Shown: in pieces, positions 10,021-21,370 of the stretch
How the letters are laid out: the number at the start of each line of letters is the position of its first letter
How positions within the stretch are numbered: the stretch's first letter is position 1
Source: Lactuca virosa
Lineage: Eukaryota; Streptophyta; Magnoliopsida; Asterales; Asteraceae
Assembly: GCA_928212115.1 (NCBI GenBank)
Contig: CAKMRJ010005412.1
Coordinates: forward strand, 252,803,322 to 252,867,321
Direction of reading: 5' to 3'
Length of the DNA stretch: 64,000 bases
Position numbers and translations under genes: made by a program
The notes under the pieces: model-generated
The model's database searches: none
What the model saw: only the letters and a program-made list of their open reading frames with translations
Told to the model about the DNA's origin: nothing

Positions 10021-11130
10021 ATCATAGGGTTGATCAAGTCAAGATGTCTGATTCTACTTCAGGTGAAGTCCACTATCTAACTCTGTTAAGTTTCTATTCT
10101 AAGATTCTCATTACATGATGTGTCTGGGTCACATATTGTTGTTTTAAGAATCAAAGAAAAATGAAGAAACTTAAAAGAAGTATATGCTGATTCTGATCGC
10201 GAAGATGGATTTCGATCGCATGGTTCGGTGATCAGAATTTTTGAGTTGTTGCTTAGGAGTTATGTTATATTGCTTAGGAATAAATAACAACAAGTTTTTC
10301 ATATGCATTTGCACTGTAAGGATAAGTTTTTCCGCAAAGTTTTAAAATAAAATATAAAGATTTTAATTTTATTTATTTTAAATATCCTTACAGTGGCATT
10401 TGTGAAAAATGGTTATTTATATGACTCAATTGATAGCAATATTGAAAAAAATGGACTTGATTCTTTCGTTTGTGGTAGGGTCATAATTTACCAAATAAGG
10501 AAAGATTCACATCACCCAAGGTTTCAGTTGGATAGAAACTTGGAAATCATGCAAGTTGTAAAGTATGATGAATGAGAATTTTCATGTTTGGAAAATTAAG
10601 ATTAATTCCTTGTTCACATGTATATGTGAGTCAAGTGAAGGACTAAGGGATCGAGTACACATTCTGGTGCACTGATCAAGTCCACCATAAAAGATCGATA
10701 ATACAATTCGTCATGATTTAATAAAGTTTAGTAAATATGGTTATACTTACCAGTTTAAGTATAATTCTGAAACATTGGAAAACTTTCAATATATGGAAGA
10801 ACGAATGAGAAGAATCAAATTAGGCAGAAGGATAAAAGTTTCTCAAATCTGAAAAGATGGGAGAGTACTTTAGTATCATGTTTCGTGATCATCTTAATGA
10901 TTTAGAAATCATGTCACAATTAGTCCTCTAAGGACATCTTAGTGCATTCTTATGACTAAGAAGAGGAATCTTGAATTGTTGGAATGGTTAAATCAAGAAG
11001 ATGAGTCATACTTCGTTCCAAAACAAGTCTTAGAGTCATACTCCAAGACTGTAAGATGAGTGACATATATTAAAGAAAGGTTTATAACACTTGTCAAATG
11101 TAAGAGTAAAAGTGTCCTACTCTTGTACAC
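10021..11130 (+). other. unassigned AT-rich interior of copia element C
   Basis: Only short ORFs (for example 10393-10575) and no recognised domain. By position it should correspond to the pol region, but I cannot see integrase or RT motifs. Confidence 0.4.
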
Positions 11131-11136
11131 TTTCAG

Positions 11137-12275
11137 GACTCGGTATGGGAATTACGAGTTTGTGGTGATGTCATTTGGGCTCACCAATGCCCCAGCAACG
11201 TTCATGGATCTCATGAACAGGGTGTGTAGACCGATGTTGGATCGGTCAGTAATCATTTTTATTGATGATATCCTGGTCTATTCTAAGACCAAGGAGCAGC
11301 ATGAGCAGCATTTGAGGGAGGTATTGGAGACCATGAGGGCGGAGAGGTTGTATGCCAAGCTCTTCAAGTGTGATTTTTGGTTGCGGGAGGTACAGTTTTT
11401 GGGGCACATCATCAACCATGAAGGTATTTCGGTTGATCCAACCAAGGTGGAGGCTGTGATGCGGTGGGAAGTACCGAAGAATGCTTCCGAGATCCGCAGC
11501 TTCTTGGGTCTAGCGGGCTATTATCGGAGATTCATTCAGGATTTATGCAAGATTGTTGTGCCCTTGACCCGCTTGACCAAGAAGAATGTGACATTTCGAT
11601 GGGGTGCGGATCAGCAGTTGGCCTTTGAGACCCTGAGACAGAGATTATGCGAGGCTCCGATTCTAGTACTACCCGATGGATTAGATGACTTGGTGGTGTA
11701 CTGTGACGCATCGATTTCAGGGTAAGGTGCGATATTGATGCAGATGGGGCATGTGATAGCTTACACCTCGAGGCAGTTGAAGCCTCATGAGGCGAATTAC
11801 CCCACTCACGACCTGGAATTGAGGGCAGTGGTGTTTGCCCTCAAGATTTGGAGGCACTACTTGTACGAAGTGAGGTGCACCATCTATACTGATCACAAGA
11901 GTCTGAAGTATTTGATGGATCAGCAAAACCTCAACATGCGACAGAGGAAATGGTTAGACGTGTTGAAGGACTACAATTATGAGATCCTATACCATCCCGG
12001 GAAGGCCAACGTGGTGGCCGACGCTTTGAGCCGCAAGGCGGCGGGTTCCCCGATTATGAACGTTTGTTTGAGAATGACTATGATCCCTCAATTGTTGGAT
12101 ATGATCAAGGAGACTCAAGTCGAGGGGGTGAAGAAGGATAATTGGAAAATAGAACGGGTTCGGGGGCAATATCCTTTGTTTGTTAAGGATAGCCGTGGCC
12201 TTTTGACTTAGTGTGGCCGAGTATAGGTATCGGCGACTGGGGAGTGAGGCATAAGATATTGGAGGAGGCGCATAA
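11137..12275 (+). pseudogene. pol: Ty3/gypsy pol of element B, part 1 (RT and RNase H)
   Basis: Copies element RNA into DNA. Sequence resumes inside the reverse transcriptase at FRTRYGNYEFVVMSFGLTNA. The catalytic FIDDILVYSK box is intact (about 11255-11287), followed by FLGHIIN and LGLAGYYRRFI. After a stop (ISG*, 11723) the RNase H-like part continues in frame with VIAYTSRQLKPHEANYPTHD, RCTIYTDHKSLKYLMDQ and HPGKANVVADALSRK. The 5' half of RT and the protease are missing. The chain is cut at EEAH by solo LTR E. If E is removed at its CATAA duplication, the frame continues directly into SKFSIHPAATKMYRDLR at 15351. Inactive because of the truncation, the stop and the insertion. Confidence 0.9.
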
Positions 12276-12540
12276 TGTGACAACCGTCAAACAAGTCAAA
12301 CCGGTCGAATTTAATTAGTGCCTGTATGTTAGAAGTTATTCTATGAATAAAAATGTGCATTTGTATGTCAAAAATTCAAGTGTCTCGAAAAATCTATGTG
12401 TTAACAGTGTAAAAAACCCTAAAAAGGGAGTTAAACGCATCAAAACACGACTAAGGACCCTTTCGGGGACTTAAAACGATCATTAATGAAGCATAACGGG
12501 GTTCACGAACCTTGCATTACGAGATTATACGATAATGATG

Positions 12541-12915
12541 GCTAAGATTAAATCTCTCCCAAATCTCTCCAAGTATGTGAAATCTCTCCCAAATCTCTCC
12601 AAGTATATGAAATCTCTCTCAAATCTCTCTAAGTATGTGAAATCTCTCCCAAATCTCTCTAAGTATGTGAAATCTCTCCCAAATCTCTCTAAGTATGTGA
12701 AATCTCTCCCAAATCTCTCTAAGTATGTGAAATCTCTCCAAGTATGTGAAATCTCTCCAAGTATGTAAAATCTCTCCCAAATCTCTCTAAGTATGTGAAA
12801 TCTCTCCAAGTATGTGAAATCTCTCCCAAATCTCTCTAAGTATGTGAAATCTCTCCAAGTATGTGAAATCTCTCCCAATCTCTCCAAGTATGTCAAATCT
12901 CTCCCAAATCTCTCT
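12541..12915. repeat. 30/19-bp minisatellite in LTR E
   Basis: About a dozen units of AAATCTCTCCCAAATCTCTC followed by YAAGTATGTG (30 bp), mixed with a 19-bp short form AAATCTCTCCAAGTATGTG. The 123- and 77-codon ORFs across it are products of the repeat. Confidence 0.93.
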
Positions 12916-13072
12916 CAAAACCTCTTTTGATTTATTTTAATCATTTGGGACATCCCGACACTTGACTTGGTGAAAAAACCATGCGAAACGGGAAGATATC
13001 TTGGAAAATAGCCTTTTAGGGCCGAAGTCCCTCTATAGGGACCAAACCCTACTTGAACCGGAGTCCCCTTGT

Positions 13073-13198
13073 GTAGCCGCAGCCATCTAGCCGCAGCCAG
13101 CTAGCCGCAACCATCTAGCCGCAGCCAGCGAGCCGCAGCCTCCGAACCGCAGCCAGAGAACCGCAGCCAGCGAGCCGCAGCCTCCGAACCGCAGCCCG
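13073..13198. repeat. 14-bp GC-rich tandem repeat
   Basis: About nine units of TAGCCGCAGCCAGC with variants (GAGCCGCAGCCTCC, GAACCGCAGCCAGA). Strongly GC-rich against the AT-rich surroundings, still within LTR E. Confidence 0.9.
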
Positions 13199-15350
13199 TT
13201 TCCCCTTCGGATTTCCCATTTTCCACCCGGTTTTCGACCACGACTTCGTTTTAAGCCCGTTTTTCATGATTTTAACGTGGGATTTTCACCAAAAACCATA
13301 TTTTATCATTTTTAACCCCCAGGACTCTTATTTTATTTATTTCTCAAGGATTTATTAATTAAAAATCATTAGTTTATATTGAGAAGATATTTACCCCACA
13401 AGCGGGTCAAGTGTGCCCACTTGCCTTCCATGTGTCATCCTCTCAATAGTCCAACCTTATCCACATCACACAAACCAAGGTAAACATCCTTTCAATCTTG
13501 CAAATTGCTCCAGCAACATTTATATAAAGAAATCCCTGGAGGATTTCATGGTTCACTTTGATAAATCCTTCACTTACACACTTCTCATATCACCTCAAGA
13601 AAGCTTCTTTCCCTCTACTTTCCACCATCTTGTGCAAGTGTTCTTGAGTTGCTACAACACTTTTTGGTAAGTATTCCATCTAAACTCAAGTGTCATTCCA
13701 TAATTTCATAACACTCTTGGATCATTGACTCATATCTTAACACCAAAAATCGTTCTTAGGATCATCCGAACTCTCACGTGTTCATTAAGTGTTCTTGACT
13801 TAATACTCCTCGTCTTCGACCTTCCACCCTTCCAAGAATCACTCAAGGTGAGTTCATACCCCTACATTTTCTAGTTTTCTTCAGTTTTCAGGGGGGAATA
13901 CAAGTTAAAATACCAAAATATATTAAAAACTCAACTTGACAGCTTACAACAGAAAAGTTGTGACCTGTTCACGAACTGTTTTACCCAACTTAAACTTAAT
14001 ATTTTTCAAAACTGTTTAATATGCAAGTAGTTCAGGTTTATACCTTTAAAATGACTACTTTCATATCTCCATACGATTTCTACAATTTATGGTGATTTTT
14101 ACAAAACTGCCTATCACTGCAGCAACGAAATCAGACCAGGTTGTGAAAATGAACATTTTCACACTAGTTTGAGACCACCAAAAATTATGGGAAAACTTAT
14201 GAACACTGTAGACACTTTTTCCAAATACTCAGAGTTTGCGGATTCAGTTTTTGACTTACGATGATTTTTCTATAATTACTCAGAAATAGTGACAGTTAAG
14301 GGTAAAACTGTCAAATACATATTTAAGAGTTATTCACACCTTGTAACATGTTGAGCAAGGTGTGTAAGATTTACACTTAGTATTTCCAATGTCCTTTATT
14401 TGAAATACATATACATGCGTAACCAGGTTTTAATATCATCATACAACACTTTTGATAAACTATAATAGGTATAATTTTGAACACTACATCTAACAAAGAA
14501 AACAATAACATTATCGATTTACAAAACGAACTTTCACTACACACTACGTGAACTCGTTAATGAATATTTGTGAGACATTCTCCTTCGGGGTACTCCAAGT
14601 ACCACAGAAAAGTCCTTTAGTTATAATCAGAATCTCTTGGAGTGAGAACGTGATAGTTGTGTATAGATCTATACTGGGTCCGACAAACCCGCACCTGAGC
14701 TGCTTGCAACAGCTAGACCGGCAGGTCTGTGGTGACAAGTGTCATAACTTTCCGACGCCTGAAGAACGTCGCATTCAAGGCCATCTAGTCTTTAGTATGA
14801 TTATAACATCTCGCATGGAATATTAACACAACATAAAATTCACGGAAATTCTAGGGTTTATACAAAGGAGTTTTATTTAAATATAAAACACACACATAAG
14901 TATGACGATTTACTTACACGTACTAGGCCCTGTTTCAATTCAGTTTACAACAAATCTTTTAGAAAATATTGGATTTTCTGGAAACAAACTTGTAACAAAC
15001 GTTAAGGAAACAACATTCATCTTTATAAAATATTTGTGAACTCATTAGCTTTATGCTGATACTCTCTTTTCAAAACAACTTGTATTCTCAGGTAATCAGT
15101 AATACAGGTAACCGCAAGATTTCTGAAGTCAAGACGCTAAGGCGTAGATTATTTTGCTACATTTTATCATCATATGTAATTTAATTGAAAACATGTATTT
15201 TTGGAACATGTATTTTGGAAACAATGTAATCCTTTAAATTATATCTATGATGGTTGTGTGTTACTTTCTTCACTATGGTTATGATACTGAGCATGACGTC
15301 ATCCGCCCCCGAACGTTTCCGTCGTTCTGGTTTGGGGGTGTGACACATAA

Positions 15351-16619
15351 GTCCAAGTTCTCTATACATCCAGCGGCTACGAAAATGTATAGAGACTTGA
15401 GAATGAGTCATTGGTGGCCCTACATGAAGCGGGAGATCGCCTGGTTTGTGGAGCGGTGTTTGACATGCAGGAAGGTCAAGGCCGAGCATCAGCGGCCTCA
15501 TGGTAAGGTTCAGCCGCTACCCATTCCCATGTGGAAGTGGGAAGAGATCACTATGGACTTCATTATGAAGTTACCTAGGATGGCAAGGGGTGTGGACACC
15601 ATATGGGTGATCGTAGACAGACTGACGAAGAGTGCCCAAATATAATTCCGATCTCTGAGAGTATATCTGCCGAGAAGTTGGCAGATATTTATGTGCGAGA
15701 GGTGGTGGCTAGACACGGGGTGCCAATATCGGTAGTCTCGGACAGGGATGTTCGGTTTACATCCAGATTCTGGAAGAAGTTCCACGAGGAACTGGGCACT
15801 CAGCTGTATTTTAGTACGACGTATCACCCCCAGACGGATGGCCAGAGTGAGAGGATGATCCAGACACTTGATGATATGCTGCGAGCATGTGTGTTTGATT
15901 TTGGAGAGAGTTGGGATGCGTACCTTCCACTGGCAGAGTTTTCATACAATAACAGTTACCATGCCAGTATCGACCGACCTCCATTCGAGATGTTGTATGG
16001 CAGGAGATGTAGGACTCCGGTTTGCTGGGACGAGGTTGGACACCAAGTCATGGGGAGCACCGAGGTGGTGCTCAAGACTACCGGGCTAATTTAGCAGGTG
16101 CGCGACCGGTTGCGAGTTGTGCAGAGCCGTCAGAAAAGTTATGCTGACCGGCGGCGATCCGATCTTGAGTTCCAAGTAGGGGACTTTGTGCTGCTAAAGG
16201 TGTCACCATGGAAGGGAGTCATCAGGTTTAGGAAGAGGGACAAGTTAGGGCCCCGATATATAGGACCTTTCAGGATTATGACCCTGGTGGGCAAGGTAGC
16301 TTATCGCTTGGAGCTACCGGATGAGCTTTGCCGGATTCACAACACTTTCCATGTGTCACAGCTTCGGAAGTGTATCACGGACGAGGCCGCGGTCGTCTCT
16401 CTGGACGACATACAGGTGGATGAGAGCCTGGACTACATTGAGAAGCCTGTTGCGATTCTAGATAGGAATACCAAGGTTCTTCGGAACAAGGAAGTAAAGC
16501 TGGTAAAGGTGCAATGGCAACACAAAATGGGCTCCGAATGGACATGGGAGCCGGAGGAGGAGTTGCGAGACCACTACCCCGACTTATTTGGGTCAGCAGA
16601 CTTCGAGGACGAAGTCTAG
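15351..16619 (+). pseudogene. pol: Ty3/gypsy pol of element B, part 2 (integrase and chromodomain-like end)
   Basis: The integrase zinc-binding part (WWPYMKREIAWFVERCLTCR) is followed by the core starting WKWEEITMDFIMKLPR. The catalytic motifs continue with GVPISVVSDRD, FTSRFWKKFHEELGT and YHPQTDGQSERMIQTL. A frameshift near 15642 separates ..LTKSAQI from ISAEKLADIYVREVV, and a stop (16092) separates this from RDRLRVVQSRQKSYADRRRS. The C-terminus FHVSQLRKC..VKVQWQHKMGSEWTWEPEEEL ends at 16619 in FEDEV. This tail is the usual gypsy integrase end with a chromodomain-like WTWE motif, which guides insertion in related elements. The polypurine tract and LTR follow at once. Confidence 0.9.
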
Positions 16620-16622
16620 TTC

Positions 16623-16636
16623 AAGTGGGGGAGATT
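16623..16636 (+). promoter_or_regulatory. polypurine tract of element B
   Basis: AAGTGGGGGAGATTT immediately before the TGTAACACC start of the 3' LTR; primes plus-strand DNA in LTR retrotransposons. Confidence 0.85.
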
Positions 16637-18626
16637 TGTAACACCTATTCAAAGCATTACTAATTACTTTATTTAAGTTTAAGGTTTTGTGCATGGACTC
16701 GGCGAGTTGGGAGTTGAACTCGTCGAGTAGAAGCATTACCGGTTGGCGCGGGATCGAGACCTACTCGACGAGTCGGAAGGCCGACTCGGCGAGTAGAATC
16801 TGTAAAGAGAAACCCTAATTTTTAGGGTTTGCACCCTATTTAAAGAACATATCCTGCCTGTTGTGGCCTCCCTTAGCACCTTTCTACCCAGAAAAGATAG
16901 TTTTCGGCCGTGAACCCCTCTTATGTGAGAGAAATAGCCTTTGTGAACAATTTTGGAGTATTTGTGAAGGGTTTTGGAGCTTGAAGAAGAAGGAGACAGG
17001 AGAGGAACAGTAGATCAAACATATACTTCATATTGGCCATCATCCTAAGGTATAAAGTCGTGACCTTGACCTCTAGTTGTGTAGATCTCTTTTCTTGGAA
17101 GTAAATGGCCATTTTTGGGGCAAAATGGAGTCAAGCTTGGATTTGGATTTATCACCAGGATATGATTCTATATATGGACCTCTTTAGGTCCCCAATGGCA
17201 TAAAGTTGCTCCCTTTATGCAGTTTAGCCTCTTCTCATGCACAAAAACCTTGTCAGAAGCCTAGTTTTGAAGTTATAGCCTTGAAGGATCGTGCATGCAC
17301 GTACAGTTTGCAACTTTACGTGGTATCTGCATTAGTAGAGCTTGGATCTGGAGTTTGGGACCCTAGATCCCACTGAAAAGGGCTGAACTTGAAGAAGACT
17401 GAAGGAACTCGTCGAGTCCCTTAGCTGACTCGACGAGTCGAGTAGGGTTTACCCGTTTTTGGGTCTCCAGAGTGTTTTCGGTTCTCAAGAGTTTTCGGTT
17501 GTCATGAGTTTTCGGTTGTGGAAAAAAAGGGACTCGGCGAGTTACACAGGTAACTCGGCGAGTAGATGAATTACTCAGAAACTCGACGAGTTGTTGGATG
17601 CACTCGACAAGTTGAGGTCAACATGGACTGTTGACCTTGACCGGTGACCTTGACTTTGACCAGGGTTGACCTTAAGGGCAATTATGGGATTATGACAAGT
17701 TAATCACATAATGATTATAGGCAGATGAGTGGGAGCAACACGTGGGACATATCTGATTCTAGCTTGTCAGTTCAACATTCGAAAGGTGAGTCTTCTCACC
17801 ATACCAATGGGTCTACGGCACCAAGGGCGGCCCATTTTATGATATGTGGTACACTAGCTGTAGTAGAGATGTGTGGTATGATAATTAGCTTTATGCTGAG
17901 TGGTATGCTAGTGATTATGTATGTTATTGCATGGAAGACCCCGGGGGGATCCCGTGGCAGTCGGATATAAGACCACGTGGGGGAGCCCGTACCATTCCTA
18001 GACGAAGACCATGTGGGGGAGCCCATGACATGATGGTATAAGACCATGGGGGGAGCCCACGACATCCTTTTATGATTATGTATGTGTTAGGCAGTATGAT
18101 AGATACCTCTGTGATATATGATATGCTGGTTGATTATATGATAGGCATGGAAGACCCGGGGGGAGCCCGTGGCAGTCGGATATAAGACCAGGTGAGGGAG
18201 CCCGTGGCATTCCTAGACAAAGTCCATGTGGGGGAGCCCATGACATGATGGTATAAGACCCTGGGGGGAGCCCACGACATCCTTATATGTGATATGCATG
18301 GCTTATATGGTAGAGATAGCTTTTATAGCTAATATGATATGTGTTATGTGGATTGTGTGTAGGGTATGCTCTGGGGGACTCACTAAGCATTAGCTTATAG
18401 TTTGTGGATTTGTTTCAGGTACATCTGAGCCCAAGGGTAAGGGCAAGGTGTGATGGCGCGACGTGCACTCTCTCAGATACTTTTATGGGACCTTCAGATG
18501 TTTTGAAATAAGATTGTAAACGATATGAGTTTTGAAAACAATTGTATATGGATTCCACGGTTTATGGAAATGCGTTTTGATCAATTAAAAATGAAAAAAA
18601 TTCCTTTAAAAAGTTGGGTCGTTACA
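16637..18626 (+). repeat. 3' LTR of element B (1,990 bp)
   Basis: TGTAACACC..GTCGTTACA. It carries ACTCGGCGAGT/ACTCGACGAGT clusters (16695-16795 and 17405-17615), a telobox pair plus TATTTAAAG box (16810-16845), a W-box array (17630-17671) and two long repeats of the GGGGGAGCCCATGACATGATGG block (17930-18290). The last 0.63 kb matches 4495-5122. It abuts element A's reverse transcriptase with no spacer. Confidence 0.9.
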
Positions 18627-21352
18627 GATAGCCAAGGCACCATATCGGTTGGCTCCTCCCGAGATGCAGGAGTTGTCTACGCAGCTGTAAGAGCTGCTAG
18701 ACAAGGGATTTACTAGGCCGAGTAGTTCGCCATGGGGAGCCCCGGTCTTGTTTGTGAAGAAGAAGGAAGGGTCGCATCGGATGTGCATAGACTACCAGGA
18801 GCTGAACAAGGTAACAGTGAAGAACCGTTATCCCCTCTTGAGGATTGACGATTTGTTTGACCAGCTACAGGGTGCATCTTGGTTTTCCAAGATTGATCTG
18901 CGATCATGTTATCACCAGATGTGAGTCAGGGACGAGGATGTACAGAATACAGCTTTTAGGACTAGCTATGGTCATTATGAGTTTGTGGTGATGTCGTTTG
19001 GGCTCACCACTGCTCCAGCCGCGTTCATGGACCTCATGAACCGGGTGTGCAGACCGATGCTAGATCGGTCTGTGATAGTCTTGATTGATGGTATATTGGT
19101 CTATTCCAAGACTCAGGGGTAGCATGAGGAGCACCTGAGGGAGGTGATGGAGACACTGAGGAGGGAGAGACTTTTTCCAAAGTTCTCCAAGTGTGAGTTC
19201 TGGTTGCGCGAGGTGCAGTTTCTTGGGAACCTTGTCAACCAGAAGGGTATTATGGTCGATCCGGCCAAGATAGAGGCCGTGATGCAGTGGGAGATTCCAA
19301 TGTCTCCAACTGAGATTCGGAGTTTCCTTGGTCTAGCGGGTTATTACCGGAGATTTATTCAGGCTTTCTCCAAGATCATTGTTCTTTTGACCCCACTGAC
19401 CAAGAAGTCAGTGATCTTCCGCTGGGGGCCTAAGCAGCAGGCAGCTTTCGAGACTCTCAGACAGCGGTTGTGTGAGGCACCGATCCTGACTTTTCTGGAG
19501 GGCGTTGATGATTTCTTGGTTTACTGTGACGCTTTAATTACGGGCATGGGTGCGGTATTGATGCAGAGAGGTCACGTGATAGCTTACGCTTCGAGGCAGT
19601 TGAAGCCTCACGAGGCTAACTATCCGACGCATGATTTGGAGCTGGGGGATGTGGTGTTCGCCCTCAAGATTTGGAGGCATTACCTCTATGGGGTCCGTTG
19701 TACCATTTACACGGACCACAAGAGTTTGAGGTACCTCATGGATCAGCCGAATCTGAACATGAGGCAACATCGGTGGTTAGATGTGGTGAAGGACTATGAC
19801 TGTGAGATCCTTTACCACCCGGGCAAGGCCAATGTGGTGGCCGACGCCCTAAGCCGCAAGGCAGTAGCGGCCCCAATTCGAGACATATGTCTGAGGATGA
19901 CAATGATTACTCCATTGCTGGAGCAGATCAGAGAGGCGCAGGTAGAGGGCCTGAAGGAAGAGCGCCAGAAGTGCGAGTGGATTGTAGGCTAGATGGCCTC
20001 GTTTGATTATGACAGCCGATGGTTGCTGACCCTGCATGGGAGGGTATGGGTTCCATACTGGGGCAGAGTACGACAGGTTCTGATGGATGAGACCCATAAG
20101 TCGAGGTTCTCCATCCATCTCGAGGCGACGAAGATGTATCAGGATCTTCGCCCTGATTATTGGTGGCCCTGCATGAAGCGGGACGTAGTGTGGTATGTGG
20201 AGAGGTGCTTGACCTACAGGAAGGTCAAGGCCGAGCATCAGCTACCCCACGACAGAATGCAGCCGTTGGATATTCCCGTGTGGAAATGGGAGGATATCAC
20301 CATGGATTTCATCACAAAGCTTCCCAGGACCGCACGTGGAGTGGATTCGATATGGGTCATCGTGGATCAGTTGACCAAGAGTGCTCATTTTATCCCGATC
20401 CAGGAGAGCATATCGGCCGAGAAGCTAGCCGAGATATACGTGCGTGAGATAGTGGCACGACATGGAGTGCCTGTCTCGATGGTGTCAGACTGATATGTCC
20501 GTTTCACTTCCAGATTTTGGAAGCGGTTTCACGACGAGATGGTTACTCGTCTCCACTTCAGCACCGCTTTCCACCCTCATACGGATGGACAGAGCGAGAG
20601 GAAGATACAGACTCTCGAGGACATGCTGCACACATGTGTTTTGGATTTCGGTGGCAGTTGTGATATGTATCTTCCGTTAGCGGAATTTTCGTATAACAAC
20701 AGTTACCACGCCAGCATAGACCGACCTCCCTTCGAGATGCTCTACGGGAGGAAGTGTAGGACCCCAATCTGTTGAGGCGAGGTCGGTCAGAGAGTCATGG
20801 GGAGTACTGAGGTAGTACTCAAGACTACAAAGCGGATCCAGCAGGTCCGGAGTAGGCTCTAGACTGCTCAGAGTCGGCAGAAGAGCTACGCCGACAAGCG
20901 ACATTCAGACTTGGAGTTTCAGGTGGGCGTCATAGTCCTCTTGAAGGTATCATCCGGTTCTGAAAGTGGGGAAAGCTGGGCCCCAGGTACATTGGTCCTT
21001 TCAGGGTTATAGCCCGAGTGGGCAAGGTGGCGTATCGATTGGACCTTCCAGTAGAGCTTAGCCAGATCCACAACACTTTCCATGTTTCCCAGTTGCGGAA
21101 GTGCTTAGTGGATGATTCAGCGATTGTGCCCTTAGAGGATATTCAAGTTGATGACAGCCTGAACTATATTCAGAGGCCAGTGGCGATTCTGGATCGCAAG
21201 ACGAAGACCTTGAGGAACAAGGTTGTTCAGCTAGTGAAGGTGCAGTGGCAACACCGCAAGGGTTCTGAGTGGACTTGGGAGTCCGAGTAAGAGATGAGGG
21301 AGAACTACCCGGAGTTGTTTCCAGATGCAGCAGACTTCGAGGACGAAGTCTA
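18627..21352 (+). pseudogene. pol: Ty3/gypsy pol of element A (RT, RNase H, integrase)
   Basis: Reading starts inside pol at IAKAPYRLAPPEMQEL, the usual gypsy RT entry, and runs through SPWGAPVLFVKKKEGSHRMC, LRSCYHQM, the RNase H region and integrase to the WTWESE tail. Disablements: stops after YHQM, after KTQG, at 19990 (WIVG*), after GVPVSMVSD and after RTPIC. The catalytic box reads LIDGILVYS instead of IDDILVYS, so the second Asp is lost. Frameshifts also lie around 20940-21020. Gag and protease are absent to the left because LTR B intervenes. It is clearly dead, and has more lesions than B's pol, in keeping with it being the older element. Confidence 0.92.
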
Positions 21353-21356
21353 AGAC

Positions 21357-21370
21357 AACTGGGGGAGAAT
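21357..21370 (+). promoter_or_regulatory. polypurine tract of element A
   Basis: AACTGGGGGAGAAT directly before the right LTR (TATAACGCC). Confidence 0.8.

Larger units (their letters stand above)
6993..11130 (+). mobile_element. copia element C, truncated (5' LTR, leader, degraded gag)
   Basis: It begins TGTTGAATTAGTGTCTAAG, related to the LTR of copia element G at the window end. After an LTR of 772 bp and a primer site come a leader, remnants of gag and unrecognisable AT-rich sequence. The element stops without a 3' LTR near 11130, where gypsy pol resumes at FRTRYG. B's protease and the start of its reverse transcriptase are missing across the insertion, so a deletion removed C's 3' half together with part of B. 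Confidence 0.75.
12276..15345 (+). mobile_element. solo LTR E with perfect CATAA target duplication
   Basis: Starts TGTGACAACCGTC and ends GGGGGTGTGACA, flanked by CATAA at 12271-12275 and 15346-15350. It is 3,070 bp, contains no pol domains, and is related to the LTR of minus-strand element F (52856-56008; both share the terminal ACGTTTCC..GGGGGTGTGACA). It interrupts the integrase of element B cleanly. The short ORFs inside (13413-13670, 14544-14826) have no recognisable product. Confidence 0.93.

Noticed and set aside
12525..12896. 123-codon minus ORF with TYLERFGRDF repeats
   Set aside because: Product of the 30-bp minisatellite inside solo LTR E; no start context or family.
12276..15345. 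Host gene inside element B
   Set aside because: The 5-bp CATAA duplication, TGTGACA..TGTGACA ends and similarity to LTR F show it is a solo LTR.
15510..15827. Minus-strand ORFs across integrase
   Set aside because: Antisense of conserved integrase; no independent protein motif.
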